From JAAELZ01 sp965237485 (GTDB lineage: Bacteria > Pseudomonadota > Gammaproteobacteria > Arenicellales > Poriferihabitantaceae), in assembly GCA_965237485.1 (NCBI GenBank), contig CBDEFQ010000006.1, positions 496,001 to 560,000 on the forward strand: 64,000 nucleotides of DNA. Reading direction: 5' to 3'. The notes under the pieces were generated by a model. The model did not search any database. It was not told the origin of the DNA and saw nothing but the letters and a program-made list of their open reading frames with translations. This document shows, one piece after another, positions 1 to 8,506 of the stretch (position 1 is the first letter of the stretch; each line of letters opens with the position of its first letter). A program made the position numbers and the translations under genes.

Positions 1-2
1 CC

Positions 3-737
3 TCTCGATTGTGTATGGGTGCAGCATGGCGCAGTGTTAAAGACAACAAAGACTTCGATAGAGTCTTAGATATGGTGACCCATGTGAATGACTTGGGTTT
101 AGAAGTATGCGCTACTTTAGGAATGTTGACAGCCGAGCAGGCCGAAAAATTAGCAGAAGCTGGTTTGTATGCGTATAACCATAATTTAGACACCAGCCGG
201 GAGTACTACGATAAAGTTATTACTACACGTACTTATGATGATCGCCTAGAAACTATCGATCATGTTCGCAAAGCAGGTATCACAGTCTGCTCGGGTGGAA
301 TCATCGGCTTGGGTGAATCTGAAGATGATCGCATCAGCATGTTAGTGACGCTTGCTAACTTACCCGTTCCGCCCGAGTCTGTTCCTATAAATGCTCTAGT
401 GCCTATTGAAGGCACTCCTTTAGGTGATCAGCCCAAGGTAAATATATGGGAAATGCTGCGCATGATAGCAACCACACGTATTTTGATGCCGAAAACAGTT
501 GTCAGGTTGTCAGCGGGTAGAAATGAAATGAGTACGGTGGAACAAGCGTTTTGCTTCTTAGCAGGGGCCAATTCTATTTTCGCGGGAGATAAGCTGCTAA
601 CGACACCTAACCCAGGCTTTAAAGATGATAGCGACTTATTTGAGCTGTTGGGTTTGTTTCCTAAAAAACCAGACACGGAATTACCCGCTTCGACACGACA
701 AGTTACTGAAATGCCTGTCGCTGTTGGATCAAACTAA
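3..737 (+). CDS. bioB: Biotin synthase, C-terminal part (cut by window edge)
   Basis: Radical-SAM enzyme that inserts sulfur into dethiobiotin, the last step of biotin synthesis. The frame is open from base 3, so the N-terminus with the CxxxCxxC cluster motif lies outside the window; about 245 residues of a usual ~345 are present. Visible family motifs are CMGAAW near the left edge, YNHNLDTS, TTRTYDDRLET, CSGGIIGLGE, PPESVPIN and RLSAGR, which supply the second Fe-S cluster ligands and SAM/substrate contacts in the family. It is followed 11 nt later by bioF on the same strand, as in other gammaproteobacterial biotin operons. No sign of damage in the visible part. Confidence 0.97.
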   Translation, partial: SRLCMGAAWRSVKDNKDFDRVLDMVTHVNDLGLEVCATLGMLTAEQAEKLAEAGLYAYNHNLDTSREYYDKVITTRTYDDRLETIDHVRKAGITVCSGGIIGLGESEDDRISMLVTLANLPVPPESVPINALVPIEGTPLGDQPKVNIWEMLRMIATTRILMPKTVVRLSAGRNEMSTVEQAFCFLAGANSIFAGDKLLTTPNPGFKDDSDLFELLGLFPKKPDTELPASTRQVTEMPVAVGSN

Positions 738-748
738 AGCAATCTGAT

Positions 749-1909
749 ATGGCGAAGGTCAAATCTTGCGCGATTGAGCAGCGATTACATGATGAATTGA
801 AATCTCGTCAGGAATTAGGCCAGCTACGTAGCCTTGAGTTAGTCGAAGGCGTTGATTTTTGCTCGAATGATTACTTAGGGCTTGCTCATCGATCTATTTC
901 CTCAGCTGATGAACTCGACCTTCTCCCACACGGGTCGACCGGCTCTAGGTTAGTGAGTGGCAATACTCCTGAAATACTGTCTTTTGAAAGCAGCCTGGCT
1001 CATTTCCATGGCTTTGAGCAATGCTTGCTATTTAGCTCTGGTTACGCCGCAAATTCAGGGTTATTGGCTTGCTTAGGCAAAAAAGGGGATCTAATGCTAT
1101 TAGATTCTTTGGCTCATGCCAGCTTGATTGATGGTGCTCGCCTAAGCTTCGCTAAACGTGCCCGGTTTAGTCATAACGATGTTGACGATGTCGCAAATCA
1201 AATATCTAAATTTAATGCCAATAAAAGCGTTTTATCGCAACAAGCTTTCGTAGTGGTTGAAGCAGTCTATTCGATGGATGGGGATATTGCGCCGCTTCTC
1301 CAGTTGGTTACGGTTTGCAAACGCTTGAACGCCTGCTTAGTTGTGGATGAAGCCCATTCTGTAGGGTTATATGGAAAGCAGGGTGCGGGGTTAATTGCTG
1401 AACTGGAGTTACAAGAAGACGTCTTTGCCGCTGTATATACCTTTGGTAAGGCAGTGGGGATTCATGGCGCAGTCATTGCTGGATCGAAAACTTTGCGCGA
1501 ATACTTGGTTAATTATTGTCGACCATTTATCTATACCACCGCGCCGTCCCCGCGTAACGTAATTCAATTAAGTCAGGCCTACCAGAAAATGAAGGGCGCT
1601 GACGAGGCGCGTGAGATACTTGCGTCTAACTTGGCTTATTTTGAGCAGAAAGTTAAATCGTTACCGTTAAAGAAAGCTAAATGGATAGGTAGTGATAGCC
1701 CCATTCAAGGTTTAGTAATAGGCGAAACTAAACAAGCCAAGCAACTCGAACTACTTTTACGTGATTCGGGTTTCGCATTGAAAGCAATAGTTAGCCCCAC
1801 AGTTGCCGAAGGCAGTGAGCGTATAAGAATTTGTATCCATAGTACGAATACTGCTATCGAAATAGATCAATTTGCACAAAGTTTGGCGAAACACGTCGGA
1901 ATCGAATGA
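749..1909 (+). CDS. bioF: 8-amino-7-oxononanoate synthase
   Basis: PLP-dependent alpha-oxoamine synthase that condenses pimeloyl thioester with alanine, the first ring-assembly step of biotin synthesis. The 386 residues match the usual family length. Motifs: the fold-I N-terminal NDYLGLA (near residue 40), GSTGSRLVSG (62-71), the PLP aspartate in VVDEAHSVG (198-206) and the Schiff-base lysine in YTFGKAVG (K234). Its TGA overlaps the bioD ATG by 4 nt, so translation is probably coupled. bioH and bioC, which often sit between bioF and bioD, are absent here. Confidence 0.97.
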   Translation: MAKVKSCAIEQRLHDELKSRQELGQLRSLELVEGVDFCSNDYLGLAHRSISSADELDLLPHGSTGSRLVSGNTPEILSFESSLAHFHGFEQCLLFSSGYAANSGLLACLGKKGDLMLLDSLAHASLIDGARLSFAKRARFSHNDVDDVANQISKFNANKSVLSQQAFVVVEAVYSMDGDIAPLLQLVTVCKRLNACLVVDEAHSVGLYGKQGAGLIAELELQEDVFAAVYTFGKAVGIHGAVIAGSKTLREYLVNYCRPFIYTTAPSPRNVIQLSQAYQKMKGADEAREILASNLAYFEQKVKSLPLKKAKWIGSDSPIQGLVIGETKQAKQLELLLRDSGFALKAIVSPTVAEGSERIRICIHSTNTAIEIDQFAQSLAKHVGIE

Positions 1910-2538
1910 ATATCATAATCGCAGGTATTGGTACCGATGTAGGCAAAACAGTGGTGTCGGCCATCTTGTGTAGAGCCTTGCGAGCTGATTATTGGAAGCC
2001 TATTCAAGCGGGAAGTTTGAGTGACACAGATAGCCACTTTGTTGCGCGAATGTTGGAAGGTGAGGAGAGTACGGTTCATGCTGAGACTTATCGTTTGATT
2101 GAGCCCATGTCACCGCATGCGGCGGCTAAAATTGACGGGGTTGAAATCGATTTAAAGGCGCTCACACCTCCCACCATCACGAGTAAAAAACACCTAATCA
2201 TTGAACTTGCGGGTGGCCTGATGGTGCCCTTGTCAGAGCAGTCTTCAACAATCGATCTTGTACGACAACTTGTATGCCCAGTAGTGCTAGTAGCTAATTA
2301 CTACTTAGGCAGTATTAATCACAGCTTGTTGTCGTTGCACTTGCTGAAGACTAGTGGTATTGATGTGCTAGGCATAATCTTTAACGGTGAGCCTAATTTA
2401 CAAAGCCGTGATATTATTTTGAAGCAAGGCGGTGTTTCAGCCTTGGCCGATATTCCGCAGAGCGACGGCATAGATACAACCTTTATACAAACCCATGCAG
2501 AGATACTTCTCAAACACCCAGCAATGGCTCGACTTTGA
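1906..2538 (+). CDS. bioD: Dethiobiotin synthetase
   Basis: ATP-dependent carboxylase that closes the ureido ring of dethiobiotin from 7,8-diaminopelargonate and CO2. The 210-residue protein starts with the P-loop GTDVGKT at residues 9-15, and carries the KPIQAGS segment and the LAGGLMVP segment typical of BioD. It overlaps bioF by 4 nt and bioA by 44 nt. Such overlaps suggest a compact transcription unit. The downstream gene follows BioD in the pathway context rather than in reaction order. Confidence 0.95.
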   Translation: MNIIIAGIGTDVGKTVVSAILCRALRADYWKPIQAGSLSDTDSHFVARMLEGEESTVHAETYRLIEPMSPHAAAKIDGVEIDLKALTPPTITSKKHLIIELAGGLMVPLSEQSSTIDLVRQLVCPVVLVANYYLGSINHSLLSLHLLKTSGIDVLGIIFNGEPNLQSRDIILKQGGVSALADIPQSDGIDTTFIQTHAEILLKHPAMARL

Positions 2539-3814
2539 TCGAAGTCATCTTTGGCACCCATATACGTCAATGCATGAACCATTGCCGTGTTATCCAGTGG
2601 TGGCCGCTAGCGGAGCTTATCTTGAGTTAGCTGACGGCAGGCATTTACTAGACGGCATGTCGTCTTGGTGGAGTGCCGCACATGGTTATAACCACCCTAA
2701 GTTATGCGCTGCGGTGAGTGAACAGTTAGAACAAATGTCACATGTTATGTTTGGAGGCATTGCACACCCGATGGCATCGGAGCTAGGTCAACGCTTAATC
2801 GACATCACACCAGAACCATTACAGCATGTCTTTTTAGCCGACTCAGGTTCGATAGCTATCGAAGTGGCTATTAAAATGGCGTTACAATACTGGCAGTCAT
2901 TAGGACAAACGGACAAGCGGCAGTTACTCACCGTGAGAGGCGGTTATCACGGCGACCCATTTGTCTGTATGTCGGTTGGGGACCCTGAAAACGGTAAGCA
3001 CCATTTGTTCAAAGGAGTAATTAGTCAACAGTTGTATGTAGACCGTCCGGAGATTGAATTTGAAGGTGCGTGGCATGATGAAGACATCTCGTCGCTGCGC
3101 CAAGCGTTAGAGCAACAGCATGCTGATATAGCTGCCGTAATTTTGGAGCCGATAGTGCAAGGTGCAGTAAGTATGCGCTTTTATCATCCAGAGTACTTAA
3201 AACAGCTCAGAATACTTTGCGATGAATTTTCCGTGTTATTGATATTCGATGAAATTGCCACGGGCTTTGGTCGTACTGGCGAAATGTTCGCCATGCATCA
3301 CGCGGGTGTTTGTCCAGACATCTTGTCGGTCGGCAAGGCGTTAACTGGTGGTATGATGACTTTGGCGGCCACCTTGGCCAGCACTAAGGTATCAGAAGGA
3401 ATTTCAAGCGGTAGTGTGCCTGTTTTAATGCATGGCCCTACATTCATGGCCAACCCTTTAGCTTGTGCAGCAGCTTGTGCGAGCATTGACTTATTACTCA
3501 GTAGTGGTGAGGGCTCACCTTACCCAAAAGGGTGGCAGAACACAGTCAATATTATCGAGCACTCTCTACAAGCACTCAAAGCTGTTGAATCACATCCAGC
3601 GGTGGCCAATGTGCGAATCTTAGGTGCTATTGGTGTAGTGGAAATGGCAGCAGTACTGGACGTAGCCAAAGTACAAGCATCGCTAGTTGAGCAGGGAGTG
3701 TGGGTGAGGCCATTTGGACGACTAATTTATGTCATGCCACCCTATATTCTGACCCCGCAAGAGCAGGCGAAACTCTGCCACAGCGTCATTCACACTATCA
3801 ACACATTGTATTAA
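2495..3814 (+). CDS. bioA: Adenosylmethionine-8-amino-7-oxononanoate aminotransferase
   Basis: PLP aminotransferase that uses SAM as amino donor to make 7,8-diaminopelargonate. The 439 residues include the BioA signature HLWHPYTSM near residues 18-26, DGMSSWWSA (53-61), the PLP aspartate in FDEIATGFGR (D252) and the Schiff-base lysine in VGKALTGG (K281). The ATG at 2495 lies inside the end of bioD; the next in-frame residues already belong to the conserved core, so this start fits the family length. The gene is followed 6 nt later by the ferritin-like gene. Confidence 0.97.
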   Translation: MQRYFSNTQQWLDFDRSHLWHPYTSMHEPLPCYPVVAASGAYLELADGRHLLDGMSSWWSAAHGYNHPKLCAAVSEQLEQMSHVMFGGIAHPMASELGQRLIDITPEPLQHVFLADSGSIAIEVAIKMALQYWQSLGQTDKRQLLTVRGGYHGDPFVCMSVGDPENGKHHLFKGVISQQLYVDRPEIEFEGAWHDEDISSLRQALEQQHADIAAVILEPIVQGAVSMRFYHPEYLKQLRILCDEFSVLLIFDEIATGFGRTGEMFAMHHAGVCPDILSVGKALTGGMMTLAATLASTKVSEGISSGSVPVLMHGPTFMANPLACAAACASIDLLLSSGEGSPYPKGWQNTVNIIEHSLQALKAVESHPAVANVRILGAIGVVEMAAVLDVAKVQASLVEQGVWVRPFGRLIYVMPPYILTPQEQAKLCHSVIHTINTLY

Positions 3815-3820
3815 TTTCTT

Positions 3821-4462
3821 ATGTCCATAAATTCAACCCGTCTTAGTCGCATTATTGAACAATTTGTAAATGATGACCATCTGCATTGTCGATGGATTAA
3901 TACTTTGTCCTTAATGGAGAACGTGGGCGCACAAAAAATAGTAAAGAGTGAGCACCCTTTAGCGGTCAATGAGTCAATGCTAAAACACGCAGCGGAGGAG
4001 ACGCGTCACGCATATTATTTAAAGCGTCAAATTAAGAAACTGCAACCAGGCGCCTGCCCTAGTTTTGCCCCAAAGCATTTAGTGAATGCCAGAAGCAGCT
4101 ATCAATACCTCAATTTATTAGATACTCGGATTTCGCGATTGCTAAGAAAAAAATTAGGCTTGCACGGGCGTGAATTACGGCAACATGCTTATGTGTTAGT
4201 TACTTACGCAATAGAAGTTCGAGCGGATGAAGTTTACGGGGTTTACGAAGGTCACTTAAAAGCGGCAAGAAGCCCTGTTTCAGTGCGCGGTATCATAGCT
4301 GAAGAAGAACAACACCTGGCTGAAATGGAGGAGTCCATTCAAATGTTGTATGGCGAAAAAAGCAATTGTTGGCGTTGTCTAGTTCTCGCAGAAGAACAAG
4401 CACTGCACGATACATGGCTAACTGGTATCGAAGCGTTATTATTTACTGAGAGCGCAGCATAA
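3821..4462 (+). CDS. Ferritin-like di-iron protein in the biotin operon, C-terminus replaced by IS5 end
   Basis: 213 residues, mostly helical. The sequence shows two ExxH motifs (EETRH at 59-63 and EEEQH at 161-165) plus additional acidic residues E33 and E132/E137, the arrangement of a four-helix di-iron carboxylate protein (ferritin-like superfamily). It starts 6 nt after bioA on the same strand, so it is very probably co-transcribed with the biotin genes. The last four codons and the TAA (4448-4462) belong to the left end of an IS5 copy, so the native C-terminus is lost; the fold core seems complete. The specific family was not recognised. A role as an oxygenase feeding pimeloyl precursor synthesis is only a guess from context. 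Confidence 0.7.
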   Translation: MSINSTRLSRIIEQFVNDDHLHCRWINTLSLMENVGAQKIVKSEHPLAVNESMLKHAAEETRHAYYLKRQIKKLQPGACPSFAPKHLVNARSSYQYLNLLDTRISRLLRKKLGLHGRELRQHAYVLVTYAIEVRADEVYGVYEGHLKAARSPVSVRGIIAEEEQHLAEMEESIQMLYGEKSNCWRCLVLAEEQALHDTWLTGIEALLFTESAA

Positions 4463-4789
4463 CTCACGGCTTTAGCTTGATATTTCCGAAGTGGTCATTT
4501 TTTGAGCTATATTTGCCTAATTTCGCGTATTCGATCATGATTTAGTCACCCTTTTATCGATTCGAGCACCTAATCCCATATTCAAAGGCGTAACTTTCCT
4601 GCATATTGCCAATCAGGCAAGCCATACAAGCTTAAGAATTTAGCTCCTTTGCGAATGTTCGCCGCCATCGCTACTAGGCCGTAAACAGTCTGGTTCTTGA
4701 CTAGCCCCATGAATCGAGTCCGAGCTAAACCATAATGCTGTTTGTAAGTCGCAAAGGGCCGTTCGCCTCCTGCGCGCGTTACCGCAATA
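4448..4789 (-). mobile_element. IS5-family remnant (end plus transposase C-terminus)
   Basis: The left end GAGAGCGCAGCATAACTC matches the ends of the two IS5 copies at 17867 and 27059. The minus-strand frame 4582-4789 encodes the last ~70 residues of the same transposase (motifs VTRAGGER, QHYGLARTRF, NQTVYGL, LYGLPDW). Homology to the full copies stops at 4789; the rest of the element is missing. The 38 bases 4790-4827 are unrelated sequence before the IS1380-like end. Inserted in, or recombined with, the end of the ferritin-like gene. Confidence 0.9.
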
Positions 4790-4827
4790 GTGTACTTGGT
4801 CACTACTCCTTTACATTCGCCGATCAA

Positions 4828-6500
4828 CCTAGAAAAATCAGTTGAACCTCCACTAACGGATGTATTATCGTTGCAATCAATTGAATTAAAAGGAGAAACA
4901 CCATGGTCGCCAAAGATAAATCCTTTCACCCAGAGGGTGCGCTAAAACCGGAGGTTTCAAACGCTGTTTCCACCTTATTATCGACTGAAACGTTCGATGG
5001 AAAAATTCACGTTGAATGGGATCCGTCAGCGGCAGTAACGCCCATAGGACCGTTGCCTTTTTTCATCCAATATTTAAAACTTGGTGGTCTGTTTAAGCCA
5101 TGGGTGAGCAGTTGCCCATTGGAATATCGAAGCAATAACGCACCTGAGAAGATCAATGTGTTGGGCTCATTTTTGTTGTCTGTTCTCTCGGGTCACAATC
5201 GCTACGCACACATGGCCAGCTTAATGGGCGATCGTATCAACACCAAAATGCTTGGAATGACCAAAGCGGTTAGCGACGATTCGGCGCGCCGTGCGCTGAA
5301 GAAGATGGATGAGGAACAAGGTATAGCCTGGCTACAAACTCATTTGCAGCGTTGCTACGAGCCCTTGCTCACACAGCCATGGATATTGGATTGTGACGTA
5401 ACGGTTAAACCGCTATACGGTCATCAAGAAGGTGCCAAGGTTGGCTATAATCCACACAAACCTGGCCGGCCCTCGCACACGTATCACACCTATATGATTG
5501 TCAATCTTCGTCTTGTATTGGATGTTGAGGTCAAGTCTGGCACTGAGGTAGCTGCTAGTCATTCTTCGCCGGGTCTATGGGAGCTGTTGGATCGATTGCC
5601 ACGTTCATCTTGGCCGCACTTTATTCGAGGCGATTGTGACTGGGGTACCCAGGATGTGATGAGCGCTGCAGAACAAAGAGGCGTCAATTACTTGTGGAAG
5701 TCTAAGTACGTTAAGCAACTGATACAGCAGCAGCATAGCGTGTCGGGCTGGGATTATGTTATCGATGGCTGGGAAGCCAAAGAAAGTTGTTTGAAGTTGG
5801 CTGCGTGGAACGATCATCGGCGCGTGGTAATCGTTCGTCGTCGTTTAGCAAAGGACGCGCTGCTGGTATTGGAAGAGAAAAGTCAAGGCCAGCAGAGCTT
5901 TGTTTTTTTGCAAGAAGCGGATGATATTCGCGCGTTTGAATACGCTGTTCTGGTCACCTCATTAGACGATGAGGTGATTAGCATCGTCCAACATTATCGA
6001 GATCGAGCCGACTGCGAAAACAATTTTGATGAAATCAAGAACCATTGGGGTTGGGGCGGGTTTACTACCGCCGATATCAAGCCCTGTCGCTTTATAGCGC
6101 GGATCATTGCCTTGATTTATAACGGGTGGAATATATTCACTAGGCTGGCTAACCCAGACAAACATATGGAAGCGATTACTAGTCGACCGCTATTACTGAG
6201 TTCGGTGGGGCGCGTTACTGAATCGGGGCGGAAAAAGACTATGACGATTACTAGCACGCACGCCAAGGCCGACTTAATTCGCGACACGTTTGACCAAATA
6301 CAACACGTCTTTAATTCATTGAAGGCGATTGCGCCGCAGTTGAGCGTGGCGCAAGTTTGGTGCCGCATTCTAAGCGAGGCGATGAAGAAATATCTTGGTG
6401 GAACGATTCTTCAACCGCCAGATGACCGCTGTTTACTTGGCTAAAGTGTCTCGGAGGCAGTAGCGACGATGGAAGGGTTGTTTATGTTGGCCTCATTGGA
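4828..6500 (+). mobile_element. IS1380-like insertion sequence (right end not resolved)
   Basis: The left end is taken as CCTAGAAAAATCAGTTGAAC at 4828, because nearly the same sequence forms both ends of the short element at 20315-20477. The transposase gene follows after a leader with a good ribosome site (AAAGGAG). No matching right end was found between the transposase stop (6444) and the TfoX-N gene (6507), so the right end may be deleted or diverged. Confidence 0.55.
4903..6444 (+). CDS. DDE transposase, IS1380/IS4-like
   Basis: 513-residue transposase. A WILDCDVTVKPLYG block near residue 160 carries the first catalytic aspartate, FIRGDCDWG near 245 the second, and YRDRADCENNFDEIKNHWG near 365 the acidic C-terminal signature of DDE enzymes of the IS4/IS1380 type. 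The ATG follows AAAGGAG by 7 nt. The frame is full length, so it may be active. Only one copy is seen in this window, but its end sequence is shared with the MITE-like element at 20315. Confidence 0.8.
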   Translation: MVAKDKSFHPEGALKPEVSNAVSTLLSTETFDGKIHVEWDPSAAVTPIGPLPFFIQYLKLGGLFKPWVSSCPLEYRSNNAPEKINVLGSFLLSVLSGHNRYAHMASLMGDRINTKMLGMTKAVSDDSARRALKKMDEEQGIAWLQTHLQRCYEPLLTQPWILDCDVTVKPLYGHQEGAKVGYNPHKPGRPSHTYHTYMIVNLRLVLDVEVKSGTEVAASHSSPGLWELLDRLPRSSWPHFIRGDCDWGTQDVMSAAEQRGVNYLWKSKYVKQLIQQQHSVSGWDYVIDGWEAKESCLKLAAWNDHRRVVIVRRRLAKDALLVLEEKSQGQQSFVFLQEADDIRAFEYAVLVTSLDDEVISIVQHYRDRADCENNFDEIKNHWGWGGFTTADIKPCRFIARIIALIYNGWNIFTRLANPDKHMEAITSRPLLLSSVGRVTESGRKKTMTITSTHAKADLIRDTFDQIQHVFNSLKAIAPQLSVAQVWCRILSEAMKKYLGGTILQPPDDRCLLG

Positions 6501-6506
6501 GAGGCT

Positions 6507-6794
6507 TTAACTGCGTTTTTTAGGATCATCCATCGCCTCTTCTGGCGCTTCGAAATAGGACAGAGAAAAAGGCTTGCCTTTTTTGTGATAGGTAAAGGGT
6601 TCTAAGTCAAGGTCGAGGAAATTCTTTTCGTTTTGATCATCTGCTTTTAGATACAACACGTCGTCTGCAACTAGAGCGAACATAAGGTTATCTAAAAATA
6701 TCCCGCGGCCGCCAAACATATACTTAACCTGTACTGGGCCGAGTGCTTCGAGTTGGTCTTGCAAGTGCACTACGAATTCATTTTCTTCTGGCAT
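6507..6794 (-). CDS. TfoX N-terminal domain protein
   Basis: 95-residue protein covering only the TfoX/Sxy N-terminal domain: VKYMFGGRGIFLD followed by MFALVADDVLYLKAD and the FSLSYFEAPEE segment near the C-terminus. Full-length TfoX competence regulators carry an additional C-terminal domain that is absent here; stand-alone N-domain proteins are common and of unknown function. The stop codon lies at the border with the IS1380-like element. Likely monocistronic. Confidence 0.88.
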   Translation of the reverse strand: MPEENEFVVHLQDQLEALGPVQVKYMFGGRGIFLDNLMFALVADDVLYLKADDQNEKNFLDLDLEPFTYHKKGKPFSLSYFEAPEEAMDDPKKRS

Positions 6795-6838
6795 CTCGAT
6801 TCTGGCTTAGTTCTCGTTTATCAAATTATTGCTGTGGA

Positions 6839-6977
6839 GAGGCCTCAGCATAACGTAGCGAGCGCAGAAAAGACTAGCCAAAAATGAGCGAAAAAGCGCA
6901 GTGTATATTTATACATGAGCATTTTGAGCGAATTTTTAACCACGTATTTTCAAGCGTAGTAGTTATGCTGAGGTCTC
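6839..6977. repeat. MITE-like intergenic repeat, copy 1
   Basis: 139-bp element with 16-bp terminal inverted repeats: GAGGCCTCAGCATAAC at 6839-6854 and its inverted partner GTTATGCTGAGGTCTC at 6962-6977 (one mismatch). No coding potential. A diverged copy in the opposite orientation lies at 11421-11527; shared internal blocks include GTAGCGAGCG, AAAAATGAG and ATGAGCATTTTGA. No clear target duplication was seen. Confidence 0.7.
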
Positions 6978-7041
6978 GTTGAGTTAATATAATGCTTGTT
7001 TTATCCCGCGGTCAAGTCATCGGCGTGGCTATTACTTATAC

Positions 7042-8259
7042 CTAGGTTGTACCTTGTTCGGTACTTATCGTTATTTTGCCGTGCAGTGTACGATGCACCG
7101 GACAGCGATCAGCGACAGCCATCAAGCGGGTATTTTGAGCATCAGTTAGATTGCCTTCGAGTGTGACTTCTCGATGTATATTCAACACCTTAAGCTTGCC
7201 GCTGCCATCTTCATTAGGCTCTTCTCGGGATTGTCGGCTCACTTTCACTTTTACATCCTTAAGAGGGATGTCCTCACGCTTAGCCACCATTCTGATGGTC
7301 ATTACCGTACAAATGCCTAGACTCGCCGAAAGGTATTCGAAAGGGCTAGGCCCTAAGTTTTGCCCATCCATCGCAATGGGTTCATCCGCGATCATTGAAT
7401 GGTCGGCGGTGTAGACATTGCAGGTGAAGGCACGGTCGGCCTCGTCCACTAGAATATCGCCGGCTAGTATCGCATTTTGCTGCGGACTGTTCTGCGTTGA
7501 TAAATCCAAATAACGCCCTAACCAGCTGACCGTCATCATCGCAACATATTCTGCATCTTCATTTTTACTCAGCAAATGATCAGCATGATCCAAAGAAATA
7601 AAACTCTTAGGGTGCTTAGCTGCTGTATAAATTTTAGCGGCCTCGTCAATTGACACTTGCGGATCTACGGGCGAGTGGAAAATGAGTAAGGCTTTACCCA
7701 AGCTGGCGATATGCTCAGTGCCGTTATAACGCTCAATATCCTCTAAAAATTGCTTGCGAATAGTAAATTGCCGACCTGCTAAATTAACCGCTGCTTCGTT
7801 TTCGGCTTTTATTTCATCCTCATGTGCACAAAACAGATGGCCAATATGTTTTCCAGTTGCGGGCGCAGCGATGGTGACCACTGCTTTTACTGAATCCATT
7901 TTTTTAGCGACCGCTAAAACCGCAGCGCCGCCAAGACTATGCCCGATTAGTATGCTTGGCACTTTATTTTCCGAAGCCATAAATTCAGCGGCACTAAGTA
8001 AGTCTTCTAAGTTGGATGAAAAATTGGTGTTGGAAAAATCAACGTCACTATTGCCCAGCCCAGTGAAGTCAAAACGTAAAGTAGCAATGCCTTGCTTGGC
8101 TAAGGCCCTTGAAATACGTGATGCCGCTGCGATGTCTTTGTTGCAGGTAAAGCAGTGCGCGAACAGGGCATATGCAGAGGGCTGTCCATTCGGAGATTCA
8201 AGTAATGCCGCTAGCGGCTCGCCGTGTTGGTTGTCAAATGTAATTTTGCTGCGTTGCAT
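7042..8259 (-). CDS. Alpha/beta hydrolase - OsmC domain fusion protein
   Basis: 405-residue two-domain protein. Residues 1-255 form an alpha/beta hydrolase with the nucleophile elbow GHSLGG (S108) and DHADHLL near 225 as probable catalytic histidine region. Residues ~265-405 form an OsmC/Ohr-like domain with the two redox cysteines in GICTVM and DRCPVHR, as in peroxiredoxin-like enzymes that reduce organic hydroperoxides. The fused architecture is known in proteobacteria; the physiological substrate is not. The gene follows the DUF2288 gene on the same strand at 45 nt. Confidence 0.9.
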   Translation of the reverse strand: MQRSKITFDNQHGEPLAALLESPNGQPSAYALFAHCFTCNKDIAAASRISRALAKQGIATLRFDFTGLGNSDVDFSNTNFSSNLEDLLSAAEFMASENKVPSILIGHSLGGAAVLAVAKKMDSVKAVVTIAAPATGKHIGHLFCAHEDEIKAENEAAVNLAGRQFTIRKQFLEDIERYNGTEHIASLGKALLIFHSPVDPQVSIDEAAKIYTAAKHPKSFISLDHADHLLSKNEDAEYVAMMTVSWLGRYLDLSTQNSPQQNAILAGDILVDEADRAFTCNVYTADHSMIADEPIAMDGQNLGPSPFEYLSASLGICTVMTIRMVAKREDIPLKDVKVKVSRQSREEPNEDGSGKLKVLNIHREVTLEGNLTDAQNTRLMAVADRCPVHRTLHGKITISTEQGTT

Positions 8260-8506
8260 TTTTTCTTAAGCTTAATAAATTTGTTGTTCAGACACCTTCA
8301 AATATTATTCGTTCTTTGATGGTGCTTTATGTGAATCTTGAACAAACACCAGCGGGCGAACGACAACTGCCCACAAAACTGCATTGTGCTTTTGCCAAAC
8401 TTTGGCTTGCTCAGTTGTTACCGCTTGCACTAGCTTTTGCTGCTGAAATGCCGCTATTTTTTTTACATCATCATCTGATACAGCATGCGCAACTTCTACT
8501 AAATCT

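Noticed and set aside
7151..8269. Plus-strand frames of 87 and 171 codons
   Set aside because: Antisense shadows of the hydrolase-OsmC gene without ribosome sites or recognisable motifs.
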